In this document: in pieces, positions 33,647-41,262 of the stretch
How positions within the stretch are numbered: position 1 is the first letter of the stretch
Layout: each line of letters opens with the position of its first letter
Origin: an uncultured Alphaproteobacteria bacterium
GTDB taxonomy: Bacteria; Pseudomonadota; Alphaproteobacteria; Caulobacterales; Caulobacteraceae
Assembly: GCA_903909375.1 (NCBI GenBank)
Contig: CAIVVM010000009.1
Location: 1 to 60,701 of the forward strand
Direction of reading: 5' to 3'
DNA: 60,701 bases
Notes under the pieces: model-generated
What the model was told of the DNA's origin: nothing
The model's database searches: none
The model's input: only the letters and a program-made list of their open reading frames with translations
Made by a program: the position numbers and the translations under genes

Positions 33647-35029
33647 TCAGTTTGGCAGTAGGCTGAACGGGGACCCGATGAAGACGCCAATCTGAAAGTC
33701 CGCGTCCCGGCCGCCCTCCTTGTCCTTCTGGTTGGTGTAGACGCCCCGAACGCCTGCCCTCAGCTTGCCGGTCTCTTCCCCGGCGAAGTAAAATGGGAAG
33801 ACTACGGAGTAGGCCTCGTTGTTGACGTCCGCGCTCACCTCCGGCGCGATCGCCAGCTTGGTAAATGAACCCGCCTTTGTAGAGAATGCGTAGCGTCCTT
33901 CGAGCGCAAAGATGGCTTGGTTCTTCCGCGTGGGCTTCCCGTCGGCGGAGCTGATGCATTGCGTTAGCGTGGTCGCGCCGACGGGCTGGCAGAGGTTGAC
34001 CATGTCGGCCGCCTCATAGTCGCGCTTATAGGTGAAGGACCCCGTTAGAGCGGTCTGGCCGTTCTTCAGGAGGGCACCCCCGAACACGCTGGCGCTGAAA
34101 CCAAACTGGCTTTCCTTTTCTTGCTTGAAAAGCGCCCGGTCGAGGTACGTGTAGGCCGCTTGGTTGCCCGTGACCTTGAAGCCATAGAAGTCCACTTGCC
34201 CCGGTAGCACGCTGTTGAGTAGTTCGCGGTACTGCTCGGCGTTGTAGCGCGCCGCGAAGTCGCCCACACCTGTGGCGTAATCATAGGGGTTGCAGGCCTT
34301 GGCCTCGGCCTCAATCGCCGCGTCAATCTCCTTGGCGGTTAGGCCTCGCGCTCTGACGTCTTGCTTTTGCTTCAGGCAGTTGGTGCGCGCCCTCTCCACC
34401 TGGGGACGAGAGGCCTTGCTCCAGACCACTGGTGTGCGGAAGTTCGTGTAGATTAGGCTCACGTCGGTCCCGTTGGCGAACCCTTTGAGTCCGCCCAGGG
34501 ATGTCTCGCCGCTCTCATCGAGCTTACTAGAGCCTGAAAGCGTGAACTGGTCGGTCAGTAGGTAGCGGTCGTTTGTTGTACGGCTCTGGTTGAAGGATAC
34601 AGAGATGCTCGCGACCTTTTCTTTCTCCGACACCGTGAACTGCAGGTCCGGCGCCTCGGCCGTCTTCAGGAAACTGTCGTTAGGGCCGTTAGCGACCGAA
34701 CTCGCCAGCGCCCGATTGATCGTCGCCGCATCCACCTTGCGGATAGCCGTGGCGTCCGGTGCAACTACGATCATGTTTTCGCTGGGCGGGGCAGGCCTCG
34801 TGCCTGGCTCTCCCGTGTCCGCCGCAGGTGCCGTTATTGCGCCACGAGCGGCCTTCAGGGCTTCAAGAGCCGCCTCGGCGTTTCGGGCCGCCCGCTCGGC
34901 GGCGTCCGCGGCCATGCGGGCTTCGCGGACTGCGGATTCGGCAAGCGCGAGCAGATCCGTCTGCGCCGCGGCGGGCCAGGCCGCGATCGACGCCATGATG
35001 AGCAGAGGAGAGAGATGAAGGGCGCGCAT
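33647..35029 (-). CDS. Exported protein, predicted outer-membrane barrel, unrecognised family
   Basis: A 460-residue protein with a signal peptide (MRALHLSPLLIMASIAAWPA, cut after AAA). Residues 25-60 form an alanine-rich charged coiled coil (ALAESAVREARMAADAAERA). From about residue 125 on, alternating short strands (SISVSFNQSRTT, DQFTLSGSSK, FGFSASVFGGALL, ALTGSFTYKRDY) and the end FQIGVFIGSPFSLLPN suggest an outer-membrane beta-barrel. I do not recognise the family. It starts 1 bp after the stop of the small 35031-35375 gene and should be its operon partner. It lies within the accessory island. Confidence 0.6.
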   Translation of the reverse strand: MRALHLSPLLIMASIAAWPAAAQTDLLALAESAVREARMAADAAERAARNAEAALEALKAARGAITAPAADTGEPGTRPAPPSENMIVVAPDATAIRKVDAATINRALASSVANGPNDSFLKTAEAPDLQFTVSEKEKVASISVSFNQSRTTNDRYLLTDQFTLSGSSKLDESGETSLGGLKGFANGTDVSLIYTNFRTPVVWSKASRPQVERARTNCLKQKQDVRARGLTAKEIDAAIEAEAKACNPYDYATGVGDFAARYNAEQYRELLNSVLPGQVDFYGFKVTGNQAAYTYLDRALFKQEKESQFGFSASVFGGALLKNGQTALTGSFTYKRDYEAADMVNLCQPVGATTLTQCISSADGKPTRKNQAIFALEGRYAFSTKAGSFTKLAIAPEVSADVNNEAYSVVFPFYFAGEETGKLRAGVRGVYTNQKDKEGGRDADFQIGVFIGSPFSLLPN

Positions 35030-35030
35030 C

Positions 35031-35375
35031 TCAGGCGATCTCGATCTCGAAGGCGTCGTAGCCCTTCGGAAAGGGCGGCGTAATGGTCGACTTCTCGCGA
35101 GTCTTCAGGACCTCGGACCCGCGCATCACTACGACCTTCATAGTGCCCCCTGGAGCGCCCTGCATAACCCACTCGAGGTTCTGCTTCAGGTTGCGGGTAG
35201 CATTGAACTTGCCCCTGCCACCGTTCATCGACACCGGTGCGCCGTGGAAGGCGAAGCCGTATCCGGTGATGCCGACCCGATCAGACACCGTGATTTTCAG
35301 CTCGACTGTGTCGTCGCTGGATGTGAGCTGGGCTTTGACCACATGGCTTGGCGCTTTGGCGTCGGCTCCCGGCAT
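35031..35375 (-). CDS. Small protein of unknown function, partner of the barrel gene
   Basis: A 114-residue protein with no signal peptide or membrane helix. It is rich in short strands (VVKAQLTSSDDTVELKITVS, GYGFAFHGAPVSMNGG, TMKVVVMRGSEVLKTREKS) and ends GYDAFEIEIA. It reads as a small beta-sandwich, but I do not recognise the family. The ATG at 35375 has GGAAG about nine bases upstream, better than the 35465 alternative. It ends 1 bp before the exported-barrel gene, so the two are probably translated in sequence. Confidence 0.6.
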   Translation of the reverse strand: MPGADAKAPSHVVKAQLTSSDDTVELKITVSDRVGITGYGFAFHGAPVSMNGGRGKFNATRNLKQNLEWVMQGAPGGTMKVVVMRGSEVLKTREKSTITPPFPKGYDAFEIEIA

Positions 35376-35648
35376 GAACAGCTTCCTTCGAATCTCGATG
35401 TCGCCCAAGCTTAACCATACTGCTTTCGAAAAGCTACCTTGCCGATAGTTGGCTTGACAATACAACCGGATTGCAATTTCGGCGGGAATGTCGCGCCCTC
35501 CCCTTCCGAGGTTTCCCGAAAGTTGATTTGGTTAGATCCGGTGACACTCTACTCAACCCCCAAACAGCGACTTCAAGGGTCACGCTACACGATCACCCCC
35601 ATCTGATGGCTCGCCAGAGCTGTCAGGTCACCCTCCCAAAAATGGACC

Positions 35649-36038
35649 TCACCCCCTCAGCGTCATCTGCGCAATGTACCCCGAGCGGCTCTCGCCCGCC
35701 CGGCGGGCCTGGGCGTCCAGCCGCTCCAGCACCCGGCGCGGCAGTGTGATATTCACCCGCTCCGTCGTGTCATCGAGAATGGCCGGGTCCAGGGTGACGA
35801 CGCCGAAGCTCCAGCCGGCAAATTCAGGGCGATTGCGCAGGGCGTCCAGATCACTGGGCGGCGGCAGGGCGCCGCCGGCGTCGAGGGTGGCGTCGATCCA
35901 GGCCGCCGCCGCCTCCTCCACGCCGCTCATCGCCTCGTCCAGGGTGTCGCCCGCCGAAAAGCACCCCGGCAGATCCGGAACAACGACACCAAAGGCCTGA
36001 TCGGCGTGGCCGGGCTCGATGGCGACGGGATAGCGCAT
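35649..36038 (-). CDS. hicB: HicB-family antitoxin
   Basis: A 129-residue antitoxin. The N-terminal partial RNase-like domain is visible in GVVVPDLPGCFSAGDTLDEA (DLPGCFSAGDT is the HicB signature) and the C-terminal ribbon-helix-helix in VNITLPRRVLERLDAQARRA followed by SRSGYIAQMTL. The start at 36038 puts the ribosome-binding GGAG six bases ahead; an in-frame ATG at 36044 directly touches it. It follows hicA by 9 bp in the same operon and should both bind HicA and repress the operon. Confidence 0.88.
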   Translation of the reverse strand: MRYPVAIEPGHADQAFGVVVPDLPGCFSAGDTLDEAMSGVEEAAAAWIDATLDAGGALPPPSDLDALRNRPEFAGWSFGVVTLDPAILDDTTERVNITLPRRVLERLDAQARRAGESRSGYIAQMTLRG

Positions 36039-36047
36039 GGTCATCTC

Positions 36048-36227
36048 CTAAAGCCCTGCCTGTTTGCGGATCGCAGCGACCAGTCCGACGCCAAGGTCCT
36101 TCTTCGGGTGCGGAACAACCACGTGTCCCGCGCGCTCCGGATGTCTGTAGACGTGGTGAGAGCCGCGCACGCGATCCAGCACCCAGCCTGCGGCTCTGAT
36201 CTCCCTGACAAGTTCCCGGCTATTCAC
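36048..36227 (-). CDS. hicA: HicA-family mRNA interferase toxin
   Basis: A 59-residue toxin with the double-stranded RNA-binding-like fold: VNSRELVREIRAAGWVLDRV, then RGSHHVYRHPERAGHVVVPH, whose H in GSHH is the catalytic histidine of the family, and PKKDLGVGLVAAIRKQAGL. HicA toxins degrade or block mRNAs when free of HicB. The start is a GTG at 36227. A TATAAT lies only 8 bp upstream, so the message appears leaderless. The ATG at 36245 lies within the promoter and is not used. Toxin-first order is usual for hicAB. Confidence 0.85.
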   Translation of the reverse strand: MNSRELVREIRAAGWVLDRVRGSHHVYRHPERAGHVVVPHPKKDLGVGLVAAIRKQAGL

Positions 36228-36246
36228 AGTGCGTATTATACACACT
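36228..36246 (-). promoter_or_regulatory. hicAB promoter with operator palindrome over the -10 element
   Basis: On the reverse strand AGTGTGTAT-A-ATACGCACT is a 19 bp near-perfect palindrome. The -10 TATAAT (36240-36235) lies within it, and TTGCCC with an 18 bp spacer is a possible -35. Binding of HicB here would block the promoter. The predicted transcription start is next to the GTG at 36227. Confidence 0.6.
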
Positions 36247-36284
36247 CTTGGTCGACGAGGGCAAGCTTTCGTTCACCTGAAGCC

Positions 36285-37400
36285 CTACCGCTCCTCCAGC
36301 CACCCCGCCGAGCGCATCTCCTGCAGCCGGGACGCCGTGCGTTCAAACTCGAACGATCCATCACCCGCTGGATAGAGCGCCACAGGTTCGGCGTCGGCCA
36401 GCACGATCAGGTGGGTCCTGGCCTCATAGAGGGCGTCGATCAGCACCACCAGGCGGCGCGCTTCCTCCCGCCGCTGCGGCGTCAGGGTTGGCACACCTTC
36501 CAGAAACACCGTGTGAAACCGTTCGGCGAGCGCCACATAGTCGTTGGGCCCCAGCGCCACCGAACAGAGGCTGGCGAAACTGGCCCGGAGCAATCCGCCG
36601 GCGGCGTGCGGGAAGTGGAGCTTGCGGCCCAGCACCTCCAGGGTCTCGCCGTCCTCCTCCTCGTGGCCCAGCATGTCGCGCCACAGCCCGTCGAAGGCCT
36701 CTGTATGACCGGCGTCAGCGGGAGAGAACCAGGTCCCCGCGGCGCGCAGCCGATCCAGCCGATAGTCGTGCGGCCCGGCGATGATCACCACCTCGGCCTT
36801 GTTCTTCAGCAGGTCGATGAAGGGCAGGAACAGCTGGCGGTTGATGCCGTTCAGATAGAGCTGGTCCGGCAGGCGGTTTGACGTGGCCACCAGGGTCACG
36901 CCGCGCTCGAACAGGGCCGTGAACAGCCGCCCCAGGATCATGGCGTCGGCGATGTCGGTAACCTGAAACTCGTCAAAGCACAGCAGGCGTGCCTCGGCCG
37001 CCACCACCTCGGCGACGGGGACGATGGGATCATCGCCCTTGTGCTGTCCGAACCGGGCCTTGCGGGCGGCGGCGTCGCCCTTGCGCCAGGCGTCGATCAG
37101 CCGGTGGATCTCGCCCATGAAGACGTGGAAATGGGTGCGGCGCTTCCGGGCGATGGGCACGGTCTCATAGAACAGGTCCATCAGCATGGACTTGCCCCGC
37201 CCCACCGGCCCGATCAGGTAGACGCCGCGGTGGCTCCGGGGTTTGGCGAACAGGCGCTTCAGGCCGGGCCCGGGGTCGGCGTCCGCCAGCTCGCCCTCAA
37301 GCCGCACCAGAGGCGCCAGCGCGGCGGCCTGGGCCGGGTCGGCCCGGATCGCTCCGTCACGGATGCGCTGATCGTAAGCAGTCTGCAGGGCGGAGGCCAT
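36285..37400 (-). CDS. zapE: ZapE/AFG1-family ATPase
   Basis: A 371-residue AAA-like ATPase. Walker A is GPVGRGKSM (64-72), Walker B is LLCFDEFQVTDIADAMI, and TLVATSNRLPDQLYLNGINR carries the sensor and arginine-finger region. The family binds FtsZ in bacteria (ZapE) and acts at the inner mitochondrial membrane in eukaryotes. The ATG at 37400 opens MASALQTAYDQRIRDGAIRA; the frame continues upstream without family similarity. It is a core gene that marks the right edge of the accessory island. Confidence 0.9.
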   Translation of the reverse strand: MASALQTAYDQRIRDGAIRADPAQAAALAPLVRLEGELADADPGPGLKRLFAKPRSHRGVYLIGPVGRGKSMLMDLFYETVPIARKRRTHFHVFMGEIHRLIDAWRKGDAAARKARFGQHKGDDPIVPVAEVVAAEARLLCFDEFQVTDIADAMILGRLFTALFERGVTLVATSNRLPDQLYLNGINRQLFLPFIDLLKNKAEVVIIAGPHDYRLDRLRAAGTWFSPADAGHTEAFDGLWRDMLGHEEEDGETLEVLGRKLHFPHAAGGLLRASFASLCSVALGPNDYVALAERFHTVFLEGVPTLTPQRREEARRLVVLIDALYEARTHLIVLADAEPVALYPAGDGSFEFERTASRLQEMRSAGWLEER

Positions 37401-37580
37401 CGTCGCCCGGCCTAGCGACCCTTCGGCCAGCCCGCAATCAATACGACGACGAAAAATTTTGGCGCCTGCGCTGTCAGGGCATATTTTGCAACCCTGGAGT
37501 GTTTCGGCGGGTCGATCTACACAGCGAACTACACGCCGATGTACCCCGCATTTGTCACAAATGTTTTCGGGAGAAACCCT

Positions 37581-38387
37581 GTGAAGATCATCGATCACAA
37601 GCTTCAGCCGGGCTGGCGCAAGCCCTCGCCGAACCAGGGCGGGCCGCTGGACGGCCCCACCTTGCTGGTCATGCACTACACGGTCAGCGGCGCAGGCGCG
37701 AAGGGGGTGGCCGACTATTTCACCTCGCCCGCCGCCAACGCCTCGGCCCACATCGTGGTCGGGCGCGACGGCGATATCCGCCAGGTCGTGCCGTTCAACG
37801 TCAAGGCCTGGCACGCCGGCAAGTCGGTCTGGCGCGGGCGGTCCAACTGCAACGACTATTCCATCGGCATCGAGATCGACAACTGGGGCCGGCTGATGCG
37901 GACGGCCGACGGCCAGGTGCGCAGCGCCACCGGAAAGATCGTCGACCCGGGCCAGGCGGTGGAACTGACCCACAGGAACGAAAGCAAGCCGGCGCTCTGG
38001 GAGGTCTATGGCGAGACCCAGATGAAGGCGCTGGTCGAGGTGACCCGGTTGATCCTGGCGGCCTATCCCACCATCACCGAGATCGTCGGCCACGACGACA
38101 TCGCGCCCTTGCGCAAGTCCGACCCCGGCCCGGCCTTCCCGATGGGCCGGTTCACCTCGCTGGTGGGCGGACGCGGCGATGCCCCGCTGCTGACCCGAAA
38201 GGTGATCGCGTCGCGGCTCAATGCGCGCGGCGGCCCGGGTCTCGAGTTCGACAAGCTGGGGGTGTTCGCAGGCGGATCGGTGGTCGAGGTCGTCTACGAC
38301 TCGCCCGGACCCTGGGCGCAGGTTCGAGGGGTGATCGAGGGTGGCGGCGAGGTGGTAGCCTGGGTGTCGGATCAGTTCCTGGCCTGA
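37581..38387 (+). CDS. N-acetylmuramoyl-L-alanine amidase (Amidase_2), with SH3-like tail
   Basis: A 268-residue zinc amidase. Zinc ligands fit H32 in LLVMHYTVSG, H170 in EIVGHDDIAP and D180 in RKSDPGPAF. The first half reads WHAGKSVWRGRSNCN and GIEIDNWGRL, typical of the AmpD-like group. About 70 residues at the C-terminus form an SH3-like domain (LNARGGPGLEFDKLGVFAGG). No clear signal peptide is seen, so a cytosolic or tail-anchored recycling role is possible. The start is a GTG at 37581 with GGGAG upstream; the ORF's earlier start is not supported. It could also be a phage-type endolysin. Confidence 0.82.
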   Translation: MKIIDHKLQPGWRKPSPNQGGPLDGPTLLVMHYTVSGAGAKGVADYFTSPAANASAHIVVGRDGDIRQVVPFNVKAWHAGKSVWRGRSNCNDYSIGIEIDNWGRLMRTADGQVRSATGKIVDPGQAVELTHRNESKPALWEVYGETQMKALVEVTRLILAAYPTITEIVGHDDIAPLRKSDPGPAFPMGRFTSLVGGRGDAPLLTRKVIASRLNARGGPGLEFDKLGVFAGGSVVEVVYDSPGPWAQVRGVIEGGGEVVAWVSDQFLA

Positions 38388-38392
38388 AACCT

Positions 38393-39889
38393 CTACTTCA
38401 TGGTCGGGATGACGAACGCCGAGTCCTCGACCGCGCCTTCCGGCCAGCGGGCCGTGACGGTCTTGACCTTGGTGTAGAAGCGAACGCCCTCCAGCCCATG
38501 CTGGTTCACATCGCCGAACGCCGAACGCTTCCAGCCCCCGAAGGTATGGTAGGCCACCGGCACCGGGATCGGCACATTGATGCCGACCATGCCGACGTTC
38601 ACCTGCTGGGCGAACTCACGCGCCGCCCGGCCGTTGCGGGTGAAGATGGCGACGCCGTTGCCGTACTGGTGGCTCGAGGGCAGATGCAGCGCCTCCTCGA
38701 AGCTCTCCACCCGGGCGATCTGGAGAACCGGTCCGAAGATCTCTTCCTGATAGGTCCGCATGGTCGGCTTCACCTGGTCGAACAGGCTGGGCCCGATGAA
38801 GAAGCCCTGCTCATAGCCCTGCAGTGAGAAGCCACGCCCATCGACCACCAGCTCGGCGCCCTCGTCGACGCCCATCTGGATATAGTCGCTGATCTTCTGC
38901 TTGTGCGCCTGGCTGACCACCGGCCCGTACTGGGCGGCGGGGTCGGTGGATATCCCCACCTTGAGGGTCTCGAGTTCGCCCAGAACCCGCTCGCGCACGG
39001 CATCGGCCGTCACCTTGCCGACGGGCACCACGACCGGCAACGCCATGCAACGCTCGCCGGCCGAGCCATAGGCCGCGCCGATGATGTCCTTCACGGCCTG
39101 GTCCAGATCGGCGTCAGGCAGGATGACGCCGTGGTTCTTGGCGCCCCCCATGGCCTGGACGCGCTTCCCCGCCGCCGTGCCGCGGCTGTAGACGTAGTGA
39201 GCGATATCCGACGAGCCGACGAAGCTGACGGCCCGGATATCCGGATGATCAAGGATGGCGTCGACCGCCACCTTGTCGCCGTGCACCACATTCAGAACCC
39301 CGGCGGGCGCGCCGGCTTCCATCATCAGCTCGGCCAGTTTCACCGGAACACTGGGATCCTTCTCCGACGGCTTCAGGATAAAGCTGTTTCCGGTGGCGAT
39401 CGCGATGCCGAACATCCACATCGGGATCATGCCCGGGAAGTTGAACGGAGTGATCCCGGCCGCCACGCCGAGGGGCTGTCGCATGGAATAGATGTCGATG
39501 CCGGGACCCGCGCCCTCGGTGTATTCGCCCTTCAGCAGGTGAGGGATGCCGCAGGCGAACTCGATGACTTCAAGACCGCGCTGGATGTCGCCCTTGCTGT
39601 CGGCGATCACCTTGCCGTGCTCGGATGACAGCAGCTCGGCCAGCGCGTCCATATCGCGCTCGATCAGCCGCTTGAACTCGAACATCACACGGGCGCGGCG
39701 CTGCGGGTTGACCTGGGCCCAATCGCGCTGGGCGGTGAGTGCGGACCGCACCGCCCTGTCGACCTCTGCCGCCGTCGCCAGTTGAACCCGGGCCTGAACC
39801 TCGCCGGTATTGGGGTTGAACACGTCGCCGAAGCGGCCTGAGGTTCCGGTAACGGCGGCGCCGTCGATGAAGTGGGTGATCTCGCGCAT
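38393..39889 (-). CDS. mmsA: Methylmalonate-semialdehyde dehydrogenase (acylating)
   Basis: A 498-residue CoA-acylating aldehyde dehydrogenase. The catalytic cysteine is C281 in SAGERCMALPVVV; FNFPGMIPMWMFGIAIA (149-165) and SFVGSSDIAHYV bind the cofactor. The CMALP and FNFPGM signatures match the MmsA/IolA subfamily, which turns methylmalonate or malonate semialdehyde into propionyl- or acetyl-CoA in valine, thymine and inositol breakdown. It is convergent with the amidase gene (5 bp between stops). Confidence 0.93.
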   Translation of the reverse strand: MREITHFIDGAAVTGTSGRFGDVFNPNTGEVQARVQLATAAEVDRAVRSALTAQRDWAQVNPQRRARVMFEFKRLIERDMDALAELLSSEHGKVIADSKGDIQRGLEVIEFACGIPHLLKGEYTEGAGPGIDIYSMRQPLGVAAGITPFNFPGMIPMWMFGIAIATGNSFILKPSEKDPSVPVKLAELMMEAGAPAGVLNVVHGDKVAVDAILDHPDIRAVSFVGSSDIAHYVYSRGTAAGKRVQAMGGAKNHGVILPDADLDQAVKDIIGAAYGSAGERCMALPVVVPVGKVTADAVRERVLGELETLKVGISTDPAAQYGPVVSQAHKQKISDYIQMGVDEGAELVVDGRGFSLQGYEQGFFIGPSLFDQVKPTMRTYQEEIFGPVLQIARVESFEEALHLPSSHQYGNGVAIFTRNGRAAREFAQQVNVGMVGINVPIPVPVAYHTFGGWKRSAFGDVNQHGLEGVRFYTKVKTVTARWPEGAVEDSAFVIPTMK

Positions 39890-39943
39890 GGCGAAGTCTT
39901 AAGACGGCGAGTGTGGCGAGCCTAGGGTGACGTTGCGTCGGGC

Positions 39944-40918
39944 TCATCCGCCCAGTTGCTGCGACACCCAGAGATAGAGCGGAATTCCGACGATGATGTT
40001 GAACGGGAAGGTCACCCCGAGGGACAGCGGCAGATAGACCCCGGCGTCGGCCTTGGGCAGCGCGATGCTCATGGCGGCGGGGACCGCGATATAGGAGGCG
40101 CTGGCGGCCAGGATCGCCATCAGGCCCCGGTTCTCCGGCGGAACCCCGAACAGCGCGCACAGGCCCAGAGCGATCAGCATAGAGATCAGCGGCATGACGA
40201 TACCGAACCCGACCAGCGCCGGCGACAGGCTGTTGGTGTCCATGAGACGCCGCGCCGCCACCAGCCCCATTTCCAGCAGGAACAGGCACAGGACTCCCTG
40301 GAACAGCGGGTTGACGAACACGTCGATGCGCTCAAGTCCCTTGTCGCCGGTCATCACCCCGATCACGAATGCACCCAGCAGCAGCACGACAGTGCCATTC
40401 AGCAGCACCTCGCGGATCACTTCCCAGTTCGGCCCCTTCTTGGTCTCGCCGCCACTGCGGCCCGCCAGGATCAGGCCAGTCACGATCGCGGGGGTTTCCA
40501 TCAGCGCGACAATGGCGGCCATGTAGCCGGCGAAGGCTATGCCCTCGACCTTCAGATACTCGCTGGCGGCGACGAAGGTGACGGCTGACACCGAGCCATA
40601 GTGCGCCGCTGTCGCTGCCCGGGTTCCCCGATCCAGCCGGCGAAAGCCATTCAGCAGCCCGAACGCGATGACGGGAATGCCCATGCTGAGCAGGACGGCC
40701 ACGGTGGCGCTGGCCAGGAAGCCCGAGGAGAACCCGGCATGGGCCGCCTCCACCCCGCCCCGGAACCCGATGCAGAGCATCAGATAGAGCGCCATGGTTT
40801 TCACCACGCCCTCGGGAATGGCCAGATCTGACTTCGCAAACCCCGCCAGAATGCCCAGCACGAAAAACAGCACGGCGGGCTGCAGCAGGTTGCCGGTGGC
40901 CAGCGTCAGAATGTCCAT
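39944..40918 (-). CDS. SbtA-like sodium-dependent bicarbonate transporter
   Basis: A 324-residue polytopic membrane protein with about ten hydrophobic segments. YGSVSAVTFVAA in the first half and ASASYIAVPAAMSIALP in the second are the duplicated motif of the SbtA/DUF897 family. The ATG at 40918 (MDILTLATGNLLQPAVLFFV) is preferred to an upstream extension. SbtA takes up bicarbonate with sodium in cyanobacteria; the substrate of this homologue is not shown. No PII-like sbtB gene is seen. It is divergent from the histidine leader. Confidence 0.82.
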   Translation of the reverse strand: MDILTLATGNLLQPAVLFFVLGILAGFAKSDLAIPEGVVKTMALYLMLCIGFRGGVEAAHAGFSSGFLASATVAVLLSMGIPVIAFGLLNGFRRLDRGTRAATAAHYGSVSAVTFVAASEYLKVEGIAFAGYMAAIVALMETPAIVTGLILAGRSGGETKKGPNWEVIREVLLNGTVVLLLGAFVIGVMTGDKGLERIDVFVNPLFQGVLCLFLLEMGLVAARRLMDTNSLSPALVGFGIVMPLISMLIALGLCALFGVPPENRGLMAILAASASYIAVPAAMSIALPKADAGVYLPLSLGVTFPFNIIVGIPLYLWVSQQLGG

Positions 40919-41077
40919 GTCGACTACCCCCGGAACGATGGGTGGCGTCTCTACGGACCCGACCATGATCCGGGAAATTGCGAATTCCGCTATCGATGAT
41001 CTGAAATGCAAATGATCAGTCGATCAACGCGACTGTCCGGCTCGCGGTGGTGAGTGACTTCGTAACGGAAGGCTTGT

Positions 41078-41170
41078 ATGGATCTCGTCATCATGACGCG
41101 GTCCGCGCTCCATCATCGACCCTCCCATCATCCGACCCTCGCGGGATCGGGCCGGAGCGCCGTGGCCTAA
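41078..41170 (+). CDS. Histidine leader peptide
   Basis: A 30-codon open frame begins ATG at 41078 and ends TAA at 41170; the peptide starts MDLVIMTRSALHHRPSHHPT and ends SGRSAVA. It holds two His-His pairs (residues 12-13 and 17-18), a pattern typical of a his attenuator leader. GGAAGG lies 5-10 bases upstream of the ATG. It precedes hisS, hisZ and hisG, and the hairpins just after it can form in two competing ways. Shortage of charged tRNA-His would stall the ribosome at the CAT codons. Too short for standard gene calls. Confidence 0.8.
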   Translation: MDLVIMTRSALHHRPSHHPTLAGSGRSAVA

Positions 41171-41186
41171 GCGAACCTCCGATCCG

Positions 41187-41246
41187 AGCCCCGCCGTTGC
41201 GGACGGGGCTTGCCGACTGAAACGCCCCGTCCGTCGCCCTCCTTTT
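41187..41246 (+). promoter_or_regulatory. Competing hairpins of a histidine attenuator
   Basis: AGCCCCG (41187-41193) can pair with CGGGGCT (41204-41210). The overlapping CGGACGGGGC (41200-41209) can instead pair with GCCCCGTCCG (41224-41233), a 10 bp stem. TTTT occurs at 41243-41246, ten bases after the second stem. The two stems share bases and exclude each other, as antiterminator and terminator would. The weak T-tract leaves termination uncertain; sequestering the hisS start region is also possible. Confidence 0.6.
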
Positions 41247-41262
41247 CCGAGAGAGACGACCT

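Larger units (their letters stand above)
40919..41262. promoter_or_regulatory. Divergent region of the transporter and histidine operon
   Basis: This 344 bp region holds the histidine leader peptide (41078-41170) and its attenuator-like hairpins (41187-41246). Bases 40919-41077 must hold the promoters of both directions. I see no reliable consensus match there. Confidence 0.6.

Noticed and set aside
33279..33959. 226-codon frame across the palindromes into the exported-barrel gene
   Set aside because: It is formed by the repeat arms and by an antisense reading of a real gene; no start signal or family.
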